Assembly: GCA_027064045.1 (NCBI GenBank)
Contig: JAMOQK010000049.1
Location: forward strand, 1 to 39,125
DNA: 39,125 bases
Source of the DNA: Sulfurimonas sp.
Lineage (GTDB): Bacteria > Campylobacterota > Campylobacteria > Campylobacterales > Sulfurimonadaceae
Reading direction: 5' to 3'
The position numbers were made by a program, and so were the translations under genes. A model generated the notes under the pieces. The model was not told the DNA's origin. It saw nothing but the letters and a program-made list of their open reading frames with translations, and made no database searches. Shown piece after piece: positions 19,174-27,383 of the stretch; position 1 is the stretch's first letter; each line of letters begins with the position of its first letter.

Positions 19174-20502
19174 TTATTTAAATACTCTGTTAAAAATTGC
19201 ATCTACATTTTTAGTATAGTAATCATAGTTAAAACACTCTCTGATTTGTTCTTCACTAAGTTTGCTTCTTAACTCTTCATCTGCTAAAAGATGATTTAGA
19301 TATAAACTTTCACCTTTTTCATTTATAGTAGGTCTTCCTTGTTGAATCTCTTCCCAAACTTTCATAGCATTTCTTTGAACTATTTTATAAGCATCTTCAC
19401 GACTTACACCTTGAAGTGGAAGTTCTAATAAAACTCTTTGTGAAAAAACAAGACCACCTGTTAGGTTTAGATTTTTCATCATGTTTTGAGGATAAACGGT
19501 TAGGTTAGCTATAACATTATTCATACGGTGAAGCATAAAGTCAGTTGTAACAAACGCATCAGGTAACCAAAATCTTTCAGTTGAAGAGTGACTAATATCT
19601 CTCTCATGCCAAAGAGCAACATTTTCCATAGCAGGAGTTGCATATGATCTTATCATACGAGCAAGACCTGTTATGTTTTCTGTTAGTATAGGGTTTCTTT
19701 TATGTGGCATTGCAGATGAGCCTTTTTGACCTTTTGCAAAAAACTCTTCACACTCATAAACCTCTGTTCTTTGCCAGTGACGAACTTGAATGGCAAATTT
19801 TTCTATAGATGAAGCCATCAAAGCCAAAGCAGTTGCAAGTCTTGCATATCTATCTCTTTGTATAACTTGATTAGATGCTGGAGCTGGTTTTAAACCTAGT
19901 TCTTCACAAGCATACTCCTCAAGTTCAAGAGGTGCATGAGCAAAGTTACCCATCGCTCCACTAACTTGACCAACACAGATAACATCCATAGTTTGTTTTA
20001 GATTTTCTAAATGTCTTGCCATCTCATCATACCAAACAGCTAACACAAGACCAAATGTTATAGGTTCACCGTGGATACCATGACTTCGTCCAACCATTAA
20101 AGTCATTTTATGTTCCATAGCTCTTTTTTTGATAGATTCCATAATCATCTTAACATCTTCAATGATTAACTCTAATGAAGATTTCATTTGAAGTGCAACA
20201 GCAGTATCAACTGTATCTGATGATGTCATACCGTAGTGAAACCATCTGCTTTCATTACCCAGTGTTTCAGATATGCTTGTAGTAAATGCTATGAGGTCGT
20301 GACGAGTTACTGCTTCTATCTCATCTATGCGTTTTATGTCAAACCCAGCATTTGCTATAATATTATCTGCATCATCTTGAGGAATTTTTCCAAGTTTTGC
20401 CCATGCTTTTACAACTGCTTTTTCTACATCTAACCATGCTTGGTATTTTGCTTGGTAAGTCCATTTTGATGCCATCTCTTCTCGTGAGTATCTATCTACC
20501 AT
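19174..20502 (-). CDS. purB: Adenylosuccinate lyase
   Basis: PurB cleaves SAICAR and adenylosuccinate, giving fumarate plus AICAR or AMP in purine synthesis. The 442-residue protein shows the fumarase/aspartase superfamily signature GSSAMPHKRNPI with its flexible Ser loop, the N-terminal YSREEMASKW and the active-site region GRSHGIHGEP. Length is normal. It is the first gene of the purB-nrdA-hypothetical operon and is divergent from the pseudouridine synthase across about 100 bases, which must hold both promoters. Confidence 0.97.
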   Translation of the reverse strand: MVDRYSREEMASKWTYQAKYQAWLDVEKAVVKAWAKLGKIPQDDADNIIANAGFDIKRIDEIEAVTRHDLIAFTTSISETLGNESRWFHYGMTSSDTVDTAVALQMKSSLELIIEDVKMIMESIKKRAMEHKMTLMVGRSHGIHGEPITFGLVLAVWYDEMARHLENLKQTMDVICVGQVSGAMGNFAHAPLELEEYACEELGLKPAPASNQVIQRDRYARLATALALMASSIEKFAIQVRHWQRTEVYECEEFFAKGQKGSSAMPHKRNPILTENITGLARMIRSYATPAMENVALWHERDISHSSTERFWLPDAFVTTDFMLHRMNNVIANLTVYPQNMMKNLNLTGGLVFSQRVLLELPLQGVSREDAYKIVQRNAMKVWEEIQQGRPTINEKGESLYLNHLLADEELRSKLSEEQIRECFNYDYYTKNVDAIFNRVFK

Positions 20503-20603
20503 TTATTAAAACCTTTGTAATTATTATCTGATTTTTATGCTATTATTTCGCATAATTAAAGTTATTTATTTTACATTATTTATAGTAAAAAAGGGATTAA
20601 ATT

Positions 20604-21521
20604 TTGCCATTTGTTTTAAAGAAAATGTATGCTGAGAAAAAACAGAGAGCTTTTCTATACTTGATTAATGAGTTAGGATATACACAAAGAGAGGCTCAAA
20701 GACTTATAGCCAAAGGGAGACTCCTTATAGATGGTAAAGCTATGACAAAAACAACACATGAGCTTCAAGGTGAATTTGAGTTTATATCTTTTGAACCTGC
20801 CACAAGAGGTTTAGTTCCACATGCCATATATGATGAGTTTGTTGTTTTTGATAAACCAAGTGGGGTTCTGATACATCCCCAAAATAGAAATACTGAGTAT
20901 TCACTTATAGATGAATTAAAATATCAATTCGGAATGGATGCAAATATAGCTCATAGAATTGATCAAGAAACAAGCGGGTTGGTTTTATGTGCTAGAAATA
21001 AAAAAAGTGAAAGAGATATAAAAATGATGTTTCAAGAACGGGATATGAAAAAAAAATATCTCGCTATGGTTCACGGAGAGTTTAAAAGAGATATTTGTGT
21101 AGAGGCACCATTACTTCGTGCTGAAGATAAGAGTGCAATGGTAAGGATGGTTGTGAAAGTTAATGAAAAAGGAAAAGCGTCTAAAACTGATTTTAAACCT
21201 TTAAAGTATTTTCCACATGCCAATACTACTTTAGTTGAATGTTCTCCACACACTGGAAGACAACATCAGATAAGAGTTCATCTGTTTCACGTGAAACATC
21301 CAATAGTTGGAGATCCTATCTATGGGCAAAAAGAGTTAGATATAATTAGATTTTTAGATAAAGAGATAACTCCTAGAGATAGAATAAAAAATAGTGGAGC
21401 ATCAAGACTCTTGCTTCACGCAAGTGAGTTAAAATTTGAACTTTATAATCAAAGTTACAATATAGAGAGTAATATAGATTTTGAAGAAATCTGCTTTGAA
21501 AGTATGATAATCAGTAAATAG
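20604..21521 (+). CDS. RluA-family 23S rRNA/tRNA pseudouridine synthase
   Basis: The 305-residue protein has an N-terminal S4-type RNA-binding domain (about 15-60) and the RluA catalytic motif HRIDQETSGL, with catalytic Asp120. The C-terminal motif RQHQIRVH...HPIVGDPIYG is also present. It isomerises specific uridines in RNA; the target (rRNA or tRNA) cannot be read from sequence. The start is TTG at 20604, chosen because AAGGGA (20591-20596) lies seven bases upstream; the ATG at 20625 has no such site. Codons for LFHVKH in the conserved C-terminal motif carry an exact parS sequence. It is divergent from purB. Confidence 0.9.
   Translation: MPFVLKKMYAEKKQRAFLYLINELGYTQREAQRLIAKGRLLIDGKAMTKTTHELQGEFEFISFEPATRGLVPHAIYDEFVVFDKPSGVLIHPQNRNTEYSLIDELKYQFGMDANIAHRIDQETSGLVLCARNKKSERDIKMMFQERDMKKKYLAMVHGEFKRDICVEAPLLRAEDKSAMVRMVVKVNEKGKASKTDFKPLKYFPHANTTLVECSPHTGRQHQIRVHLFHVKHPIVGDPIYGQKELDIIRFLDKEITPRDRIKNSGASRLLLHASELKFELYNQSYNIESNIDFEEICFESMIISK
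21283..21298. other. parS centromere-like site (exact consensus)
   Basis: The 16-mer TGTTTCACGTGAAACA is a perfect palindrome and identical to the widespread ParB/Spo0J-binding parS consensus. It lies inside the pseudouridine synthase gene, about 7 kb from dnaA, where chromosomal parS sites usually occur. ParB would nucleate here to load SMC and segregate the origin. ParB itself is not encoded in the window. Confidence 0.9.
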
Positions 21522-21719
21522 AAACAACATGTGTGAATATCTATACCTATAAATAAATTAAAAAAATATAAAAACTAATACAAATTAACTAAAACCTTTG
21601 AAAGCCCTAAAATATGGACTTTAAGCTTCATAAAAGCATTGAAAAATTAAGGTTATTTTTATATAAATTAGTTCTTAAATATAGTGTAAATTTTAATATT
21701 TTATCTATTAGATTGTTAT

Positions 21720-21750
21720 ATATTCACATTTTACAACACTGTGTGAATAT
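21720..21750. repeat. Inverted pair of DnaA-box-like sites
   Basis: ATATTCACA (21720-21728) and TGTGAATAT (21742-21750) are exact inverted copies 13 bases apart. The same nonamer recurs at 21532-21540. These match the boxes around dnaA. Confidence 0.7.
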
Positions 21751-21825
21751 TATATATTTTATCGTTTAAGTTGTGGTTCTTTATGGAAAGGTACTTATAA
21801 GAAAATTAGGGTATTATTACACTCA

Positions 21826-21879
21826 TAAACGACCTCCCTGGTGTGTTGGTCGTTTAGTTAGTTTAGTGGGAACTAAACT
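21826..21879. repeat. Two adjacent hairpins in the gene-free region
   Basis: The first stem is TAAACGACC / GGTCGTTTA (21826-21834 and 21848-21856, 13-base loop). The second is AGTTTAGT / ACTAAACT (21860-21867 and 21872-21879, loop GGGA). Neither is followed by a T run on either strand, so simple terminators are unlikely. A structured RNA or a protein-binding site is possible. Confidence 0.6.
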
Positions 21880-21976
21880 CCATTATATCTCTTTGATTCT
21901 ATTCACATCTATTTTTTCTGCCATTTTATTTCTTTTTTTGTTTTAATACTTATTTATCTAAAAATGATTAAAATTA

Positions 21977-22066
21977 TTAGCTTTTAACAGCTTTAACAAA
22001 CCCAACTAACCCAACAATAAATACTAAAAGTATAAAAATTGCTTCTACAATGTCAAGAGATGTCAT
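21977..22066 (-). CDS. Tiny single-helix membrane protein (29 residues)
   Basis: The reading frame encodes a short N-terminus (MTSLDIVEA), one hydrophobic helix (IFILLVFIVGLVGFV) and a basic tail (KAVKS). Its ATG overlaps the stop of the preceding 37-codon frame as ATGA, typical of translational coupling. It is the last frame of the hisF-rlmN operon. The sequence is that of a membrane microprotein with the basic tail probably in the cytoplasm. No family is recognised. Confidence 0.55.
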   Translation of the reverse strand: MTSLDIVEAIFILLVFIVGLVGFVKAVKS

Positions 22067-22176
22067 TCTTCATCCTTTTTATTGGAAGTAGTAATTTTTT
22101 TCATAAAATAGCTCATTCCAACTACCATTAATACCATGATAATCAATACTTTTATTGTATATTCTTCATTAAACAT
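22063..22176 (-). CDS. Tiny single-helix membrane protein (37 residues)
   Basis: The product begins MFNEEYTIK, then has a hydrophobic helix (VLIIMVLMVVGMSYFM) and a charged tail (KKITTSNKKDEE). Its start overlaps the end of rlmN by eight bases and its stop overlaps the next tiny frame by four. A purine-rich stretch within the rlmN 3' end (AAAGGAAAAAA) serves as a ribosome site about three bases before the ATG. Both frames share the pattern acidic N-terminus, one helix, basic tail. Function unknown. Confidence 0.6.
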   Translation of the reverse strand: MFNEEYTIKVLIIMVLMVVGMSYFMKKITTSNKKDEE

Positions 22177-23227
22177 TTTTTTCCTTTAGTTGTCCACATG
22201 CTGCACTGATATCCATACCTTTTGAATCACGAATAGTGCAAAGAAGCCCATGATTTATTAGATATTCTTGAAAAGCTACCATGTCTTTTTTTTCTGGTCT
22301 CTCATAAGGTGTATCTGGATATGGATTAAAATATATTAGATTTACTTTTGCTTTTATATCGTTAAGTAATTTAACAAGTTTTTTAGCAGAGCTTAAATCA
22401 TCATTTTTACCTTTTATAACTAGATATTCAAACATAACTCTTTTTCTAGTATCGATGGGAAATCGTTTTACAGCTTCAATAATAGAGTTTATATTGTGTG
22501 CTTTGTTCATAGGTATAAGTTCACTTCTAAGTTTATCATCAACAGCATGAAGTGAGATAGCTATATGAACTCCTAAATCCATCTCCCCTAGCCTATCTAT
22601 TTTATTACTAAGACCACTTGTAGAGACCGTTTGTCTTTTACCTGAGATACAAAGTCCCTCATCCTCTTTAAATATCTCTATGGCATGTGCAAGATTTTCA
22701 AGATTATCAAGTGGTTCACCCATCCCCATATATACTATGTTTATCATGCGGTTATGTTTGTGGTTATTGTCTTTTTTAAGATTTACAACTTGAGCTACAA
22801 TCTCACCAGCAGTTAAGTTTCTAGTAAATCCACCTTTGGCAGTTAAACAAAATACACATCCTACTTTGCATCCAACTTGAGTTGAAACACATATAGTATA
22901 TTTTGCTTCTTGTATAACTTCACCATTTTCATCGTACTGGGTATCTTTCATTTTTAACCAAACAGCTTCTACGGTTTTTCCGTCTTGAAGTTCAAGAAGA
23001 TATTTTATAGTACCATCAATAGAAATCTCTTTATTTATTATCTTCATAGGGTTTACGATAAATTTTTCGGAAAGTTCCTCTTTTAAAGTTTTTGGGATAT
23101 TTTTCATATCATCAAAATCGGTAGCATATTTATGGTAAAGCCAACCATAAATTTGTTTAGCACGAAATGATGGTTTAACTAACGATGTTAGTTCTTTTAG
23201 TGTAAAGTCAAGTAGTGATGGTTTCAT
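22169..23227 (-). CDS. rlmN: Dual-specificity RNA methyltransferase RlmN
   Basis: RlmN is a radical-SAM enzyme that methylates C2 of A2503 in 23S rRNA and A37 in certain tRNAs. The 352-residue protein has the CxxxCxxC iron-sulfur motif at Cys120, Cys124 and Cys127 (GCKVGCVFC). The second catalytic Cys, which carries the methyl group, is near residue 344 (SAACGQL). The GMGEPLDN segment and an N-terminal helical RNA-binding region are also present. Its start shares ATGA with the phosphorylase stop, and its end overlaps the first tiny membrane gene. Confidence 0.97.
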   Translation of the reverse strand: MKPSLLDFTLKELTSLVKPSFRAKQIYGWLYHKYATDFDDMKNIPKTLKEELSEKFIVNPMKIINKEISIDGTIKYLLELQDGKTVEAVWLKMKDTQYDENGEVIQEAKYTICVSTQVGCKVGCVFCLTAKGGFTRNLTAGEIVAQVVNLKKDNNHKHNRMINIVYMGMGEPLDNLENLAHAIEIFKEDEGLCISGKRQTVSTSGLSNKIDRLGEMDLGVHIAISLHAVDDKLRSELIPMNKAHNINSIIEAVKRFPIDTRKRVMFEYLVIKGKNDDLSSAKKLVKLLNDIKAKVNLIYFNPYPDTPYERPEKKDMVAFQEYLINHGLLCTIRDSKGMDISAACGQLKEKNV

Positions 23228-23766
23228 TTTTTTGTTAGTTCCTTAATTCTTAAATCCACATGTTGAGATAGAAGTTTTTTTGCTTTTTCATGGTTTTTTA
23301 TGAACTCATGGTGAGCGTCTTTGTTAGTATAGTTTGTTATACAAAATACTCCACCAGCAGGTATATTAAACTCCTGTGCCACTCTTAAAACAGAGAAAAA
23401 TTCCATGTTTTCAAGTTCTATACCAAAGTTTAAAAATTTTTCTGTTTTTTCTTGGCATGTGGAGATATAATTTGAAGAATTTACTATAACATCCTGTTTG
23501 TTTGTTGTGTTAGTTGAAATCATATTTTCTAGTGGTGTGTAAGCACAATTATCTAAAAAACCAAGTTCTATGTTAGTAGCTGTTTTAGACTCCACTATAT
23601 CAAATATCTTATGTTTTCCATAGCTTCCAGCAGTTCCTATAAATAATAAAAATTCAGGTTTATCAAAAAGGCAAAGTCTTGTTAAATTTATAGAACTTTC
23701 AATCAGCCCTACTCCCATTGGAGTTGCAAAATCAAAGTTTTCATTGTTTCCTGCACATATAATCAT
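23224..23766 (-). CDS. Nucleoside phosphorylase-superfamily protein (short)
   Basis: From the ATG at 23766 the protein has 180 residues, shorter than typical purine nucleoside phosphorylases or MTA/SAH nucleosidases (about 230). It begins MIICAGNNENFDFA. It shows the superfamily glycine turn FIGTAGSYG and the ELENMEFFS segment that matches the substrate-binding Met-Glu motif, then GVFCITNYTN. A TTG at 23793 would add nine residues but has no ribosome site and abuts a parS-like sequence. Futalosine hydrolase, nucleosidase or phosphorylase activity cannot be separated by eye. It is co-transcribed with hisF and rlmN. Confidence 0.75.
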   Translation of the reverse strand: MIICAGNNENFDFATPMGVGLIESSINLTRLCLFDKPEFLLFIGTAGSYGKHKIFDIVESKTATNIELGFLDNCAYTPLENMISTNTTNKQDVIVNSSNYISTCQEKTEKFLNFGIELENMEFFSVLRVAQEFNIPAGGVFCITNYTNKDAHHEFIKNHEKAKKLLSQHVDLRIKELTKK

Positions 23767-23793
23767 ACTTAAAGTATAGTAAAATTTAGACAA

Positions 23794-23809
23794 TGTTTCA
23801 CATGAAACA
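23794..23809. other. parS-like site (one mismatch)
   Basis: TGTTTCACATGAAACA differs from the parS consensus by one base (A for G at position 9). It lies in the 51 bases between hisF and the phosphorylase gene, about 2.5 kb from the exact parS. It may be a second, weaker ParB site. Confidence 0.6.
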
Positions 23810-23817
23810 TTAAGTAT

Positions 23818-24576
23818 CTATAATCTTACAGCTATCCCTTCATTGTTTAAATAATGTTTTAAATCCATTATATCTATCTCTTTATAGTGAAAAATACTAG
23901 CTGCAAGTGCTGCATCTGCACCATGTTCAAACGCTTCTTTCATGTGTTGCATCGTCCCTGCCCCACCACTTGCAATAACTGGAACATTTACAGCATTTGA
24001 GATTTGCTCAGTTATATTTAGTTCAAAACCTGCTTTTGTACCATCTGCATCCATGCTTGTTAATAAAATTTCTCCACAACCTCTATCGACCACTTCTTTT
24101 GCCCACTCAAGAGCATCTATTTTAGTATCTACTCTACCACCGTTTAGATAAACATTATAGGAATTGCCTGTTTTTTTAACATCTATTGCAGTTACTATAC
24201 ATTGACTACCAAAGCGTTTTGCACCCTCATCAATAAGTTCAGGGCGTTTAATCGCTGCAGAGTTTACACTTACTTTATCACAACCAACATTTAAGAGTTT
24301 ATATATATCTTCAAGTTTCCGTATTCCTCCACCAACAGTAAGTGGAATAAAAATCTCTTTGGCAACTTGAGCAACTATATCTACTATGGTATCACGATTG
24401 TCACTTGAAGCAGTTATATCTAAGAAAGTAAGTTCATCTGCTCCTTCTTCGTTGTAACGACGAGCAACCTCTACAGGATCACCCGCATCTTTTAAACCAA
24501 CAAAATTAACACCTTTTACAACGCGTCCATCTTTAACATCAAGACATGGGATGATTCTTTTAGCAAAATAATTCAT
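23818..24576 (-). CDS. hisF: Imidazole glycerol phosphate synthase subunit HisF
   Basis: HisF is the cyclase half of the HisH-HisF enzyme and makes imidazole glycerol phosphate and AICAR during histidine synthesis. The 252-residue TIM barrel starts [20 protein letters not shown]; the catalytic Asp residues are in CLDVKDG and VTAIDVKK, and the phosphate-binding ASGGAGT loop is present. The ATG at 24576 is preferred to an in-frame TTG at 24591 because family members begin close to this point. It is the first gene of the operon and is divergent from rsmA. Confidence 0.96.
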   Translation of the reverse strand: MNYFAKRIIPCLDVKDGRVVKGVNFVGLKDAGDPVEVARRYNEEGADELTFLDITASSDNRDTIVDIVAQVAKEIFIPLTVGGGIRKLEDIYKLLNVGCDKVSVNSAAIKRPELIDEGAKRFGSQCIVTAIDVKKTGNSYNVYLNGGRVDTKIDALEWAKEVVDRGCGEILLTSMDADGTKAGFELNITEQISNAVNVPVIASGGAGTMQHMKEAFEHGADAALAASIFHYKEIDIMDLKHYLNNEGIAVRL

Positions 24577-24662
24577 AGTAGAATTATACAATTTTAGACT
24601 TATGATAAGTTTTTTTATAACTATTACCTTTTTGTAAGTAAAATTATAGTAAACTCCTCGTT

Positions 24663-25472
24663 ATGAAAAAAGAAAGTGTTGTAGCAAAGAAGAAGTTTGG
24701 ACAAAACTTTCTTAAAGATGAAGCAGTTTTAAGAAAAATCATCCAAGCGATGCCCAAGAATGACAATAAGATTGTAGAAATTGGACCTGGCTTAGGTGAT
24801 TTGACTAAATTTTTAGTTGATGTCAAAAGTGTAGAAGCTTTTGAGGTAGATACCGATTTGTGTAAAGAATTACAAAATATATTTAAAAAAGAGATTGCTA
24901 CCAAGCAGCTGCATATAAATTGTGGCGATGTTTTAGACGCTTGGCAGAGTTCTTTAGTTGATGAGCCGTATGATTTAGTGGCTAACCTGCCCTACTACAT
25001 AGCGACAAATATCATCCTAAAAGCACTCGCAGATCCAATGTGTAAAAATATACTTGTAATGGTGCAACTTGAAGTTGCAGAGAAATTTTGTGCTGAAGTT
25101 GGTCAAAAGATTTTTGGTTCTTTAGGGATTATAACCCAAAGTATAGGTTCTTCACATATAGTTGTGAAAGTTCCACCAACTGCTTTTGAACCACAGCCCA
25201 AGATAGATTCTGCTGTTTTTCTCATACAAAAAGACAAAGATAGAGATGATAAAAATTTTGAAGATATGCTTAGGGTTGCATTTACGCAACCTCGAAAGAC
25301 TCTTATGAAAAATCTATCTTCCAAGTATGAGAAGATTGCACTTCAGGAAGCTTACAAAGAATTAAATCTTATACAAACCGTTAGACCTCATCAAGTTTGC
25401 ACTCAAGACTATCACCAACTCTATAATATAATACAAGGGAGTTTGGATGGCAGAAGAAAATCAGAGGACTGA
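24663..25472 (+). CDS. rsmA: 16S rRNA dimethyladenosine transferase (KsgA)
   Basis: RsmA dimethylates two adjacent adenosines in helix 45 of 16S rRNA late in small-subunit assembly. The 269-residue protein has the N-terminal KKFGQNFLKDEAVLRKI motif, the SAM-binding VEIGPGLGDLT loop and the catalytic NLPYYI motif. A C-terminal substrate-recognition domain follows. Its last 26 bases overlap the RNase J gene, so the two are coupled. Length and motifs are normal. Confidence 0.97.
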   Translation: MKKESVVAKKKFGQNFLKDEAVLRKIIQAMPKNDNKIVEIGPGLGDLTKFLVDVKSVEAFEVDTDLCKELQNIFKKEIATKQLHINCGDVLDAWQSSLVDEPYDLVANLPYYIATNIILKALADPMCKNILVMVQLEVAEKFCAEVGQKIFGSLGIITQSIGSSHIVVKVPPTAFEPQPKIDSAVFLIQKDKDRDDKNFEDMLRVAFTQPRKTLMKNLSSKYEKIALQEAYKELNLIQTVRPHQVCTQDYHQLYNIIQGSLDGRRKSED

Positions 25473-27363
25473 ACAACAAAGCAGACCTCAAACAGACCGT
25501 AAACCAAATACAAACAGAAAAACAAATAACAATCGTAAGCCAAGTGCTAATCAAAATAGTAAACCTAGTCAAAATAAAAATAAAAATCGTAACAGACATC
25601 GTAGGCAACCTGCTCCAACTGATGAAAATTTAAAAAAATTTGTTGCTTTAAATCAAGAGATACATAAACAGAGACTTAATCCACATTATAAACTAGACTT
25701 AAATTCTAGTGATAAAATTCGTATTACTCCACTCGGTGGACTTGGTGAAATTGGTGGAAATATAACAGTTTTTGAAACCCAAAAAGAGGCTATTTTAGTT
25801 GATGTTGGTATGAGTTTTCCAGATGAAGATATGCATGGTGTTGATATTTTAGTACCTGATTTTTCATACATTAGAGAGATTAGACATAAAATTGTAGCTG
25901 TTATAATCACACATGCCCATGAAGATCACATAGGTGCTATGCCATATCTTTATAAAGAGATGCAATTTCCTATATATGCAACCCCTTTACCATTGGCTAT
26001 GATTGGCAATAAGTTTGATGAACATCACATAAAAGAGTTTAGAAAATATTTTAATCCTATTGAAAAAAGAAAAATGTATAAGATAGGAAATGATTTTGAG
26101 ATTGAGTGGATGCACATGACACACTCTATTTTGGATTCTTCATCTTTAGCAATAACTACTGATGCAGGTACAATTATACATACTGGTGATTTTAAGATAG
26201 ATCATACTCCTGTTGATGGTTATACTGCAGATTTGCATAGACTTGCTTATTATGGAGATAAAGGAGTTCTTTGTCTTTTAAGTGACTCTACCAACTCTTA
26301 TAATCCACTTCCAACACCATCAGAACTTACTGTTGCACCTGCGTTTGATCGTATATTTTCAAAAGCAGAGGGTAGGGTGATACTTTCTACTTTTAGTTCA
26401 AACATTCATCGTGTTCAACAAGCTATACAGTATGGTATAAAATATGGTCGTAAAGTTTGTGTTATTGGTCGTTCTATGGAGAGAAATATTGAAATAGCTA
26501 TGCAATATGATTATGTTAGATTTCCTAAAAATATCTTTGTAGATGCAGATGAAGTGTCTCGTATGAGCGATAAAGATGTTCTTATTGTAACAACAGGTTC
26601 TCAAGGTGAAGCAAATTCTGCACTTTTTAGAATGAGTATTGGTGAGCATAGACATATAAAAATCAAGCCAACAGATTTGATTGTTCTTTCCTCTCGTGCT
26701 ATACCTGGAAATGAGGGAAGTATATCTGGAATGTTAAATCATCTTCAAAGAGCAGGGGCTAAGGTAGCATCTGAAAAAGATATACATGTTTCAGGTCATG
26801 CTTCGATTGAAGAGCAAAAGCTTATGCTTCGCCTTGTTAATCCTAAATTCTTTTTACCTGTTCATGGTGAGTATAATCATGTGGCAAAACATAAAGAAAC
26901 AGCGATGATGTGTGGTGTTCCTGAGAGAAATATTATTCTTATGACAGATGGTGAGCAGATAGAGATAGCACCTAAGTTTATGAGAAAAGTTAAAACTGTA
27001 AAAACTGGTAAAACTTATATAGATAATCAAAATAACCATCAAATAGAAGATGATATAGTAATAGATAGACAAAAACTTGCATCTGATGGTATTGTGATGA
27101 TTGTAGCCCAAGTTGATGCTCAACATTCAAAAATGATTATGAAACCAAAAGTTACAACATTTGGTATAGTTGCAGATAGACAAGATAAAGTGTTTGCAAA
27201 AGAGATGGAAGATGTGTTAGAACATTTCTTACTTCACATGAAAGATGGTTTGATTGAAAATCCTAGAGCATTGGAAAATGATTTAAGACAGATAGTTCGT
27301 AAGCATATATACAGAAAGATGAAAAAATATCCTCTTATTGTTCCACATGTTTTAGTGTCATAG
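25447..27363 (+). CDS. rnj: Ribonuclease J
   Basis: RNase J is the 5'-to-3' exo- and endoribonuclease that drives mRNA decay in Campylobacterota, which lack RNase E. The 638-residue protein has a metallo-beta-lactamase/beta-CASP core with the zinc motif HAHEDH (His156, His158, Asp160, His161). It has GDFKID further on and a C-terminal dimerisation domain. The first 57 residues are an Asn/Arg/Lys/Gln-rich, disordered extension like that of Helicobacter RNase J, which binds RNA or the helicase partner. AAGGGAG precedes the ATG, which lies inside rsmA. Confidence 0.95.
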   Translation: MAEENQRTEQQSRPQTDRKPNTNRKTNNNRKPSANQNSKPSQNKNKNRNRHRRQPAPTDENLKKFVALNQEIHKQRLNPHYKLDLNSSDKIRITPLGGLGEIGGNITVFETQKEAILVDVGMSFPDEDMHGVDILVPDFSYIREIRHKIVAVIITHAHEDHIGAMPYLYKEMQFPIYATPLPLAMIGNKFDEHHIKEFRKYFNPIEKRKMYKIGNDFEIEWMHMTHSILDSSSLAITTDAGTIIHTGDFKIDHTPVDGYTADLHRLAYYGDKGVLCLLSDSTNSYNPLPTPSELTVAPAFDRIFSKAEGRVILSTFSSNIHRVQQAIQYGIKYGRKVCVIGRSMERNIEIAMQYDYVRFPKNIFVDADEVSRMSDKDVLIVTTGSQGEANSALFRMSIGEHRHIKIKPTDLIVLSSRAIPGNEGSISGMLNHLQRAGAKVASEKDIHVSGHASIEEQKLMLRLVNPKFFLPVHGEYNHVAKHKETAMMCGVPERNIILMTDGEQIEIAPKFMRKVKTVKTGKTYIDNQNNHQIEDDIVIDRQKLASDGIVMIVAQVDAQHSKMIMKPKVTTFGIVADRQDKVFAKEMEDVLEHFLLHMKDGLIENPRALENDLRQIVRKHIYRKMKKYPLIVPHVLVS

Positions 27364-27383
27364 TAGAGTAAAGAGAGATTTAG

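Larger units (their letters stand above)
21522..21976. other. 455-base gene-free region with DnaA-box-like sites and hairpins
   Basis: This stretch between the pseudouridine synthase gene and the tiny membrane-protein genes is very AT-rich. It holds DnaA-box-like sites at 21532-21540, 21720-21728, 21742-21750 and 21899-21907, and two hairpins at 21826-21879. I see no convincing gene in it; the longest candidate is a 13-codon frame at 21883-21924 on the - strand. Confidence 0.6.

Noticed and set aside
21831..21845. CCTGGTG segment resembling the start of 5S rRNA
   Set aside because: Only seven bases match and the rest of the 5S structure is absent.
21883..21924. 13-codon - strand frame (MAEKIDVNRIKEI) in the gene-free region
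   Set aside because: It is very short, has no clear ribosome site, and overlaps a DnaA-box-like site; chance in AT-rich DNA is likely.
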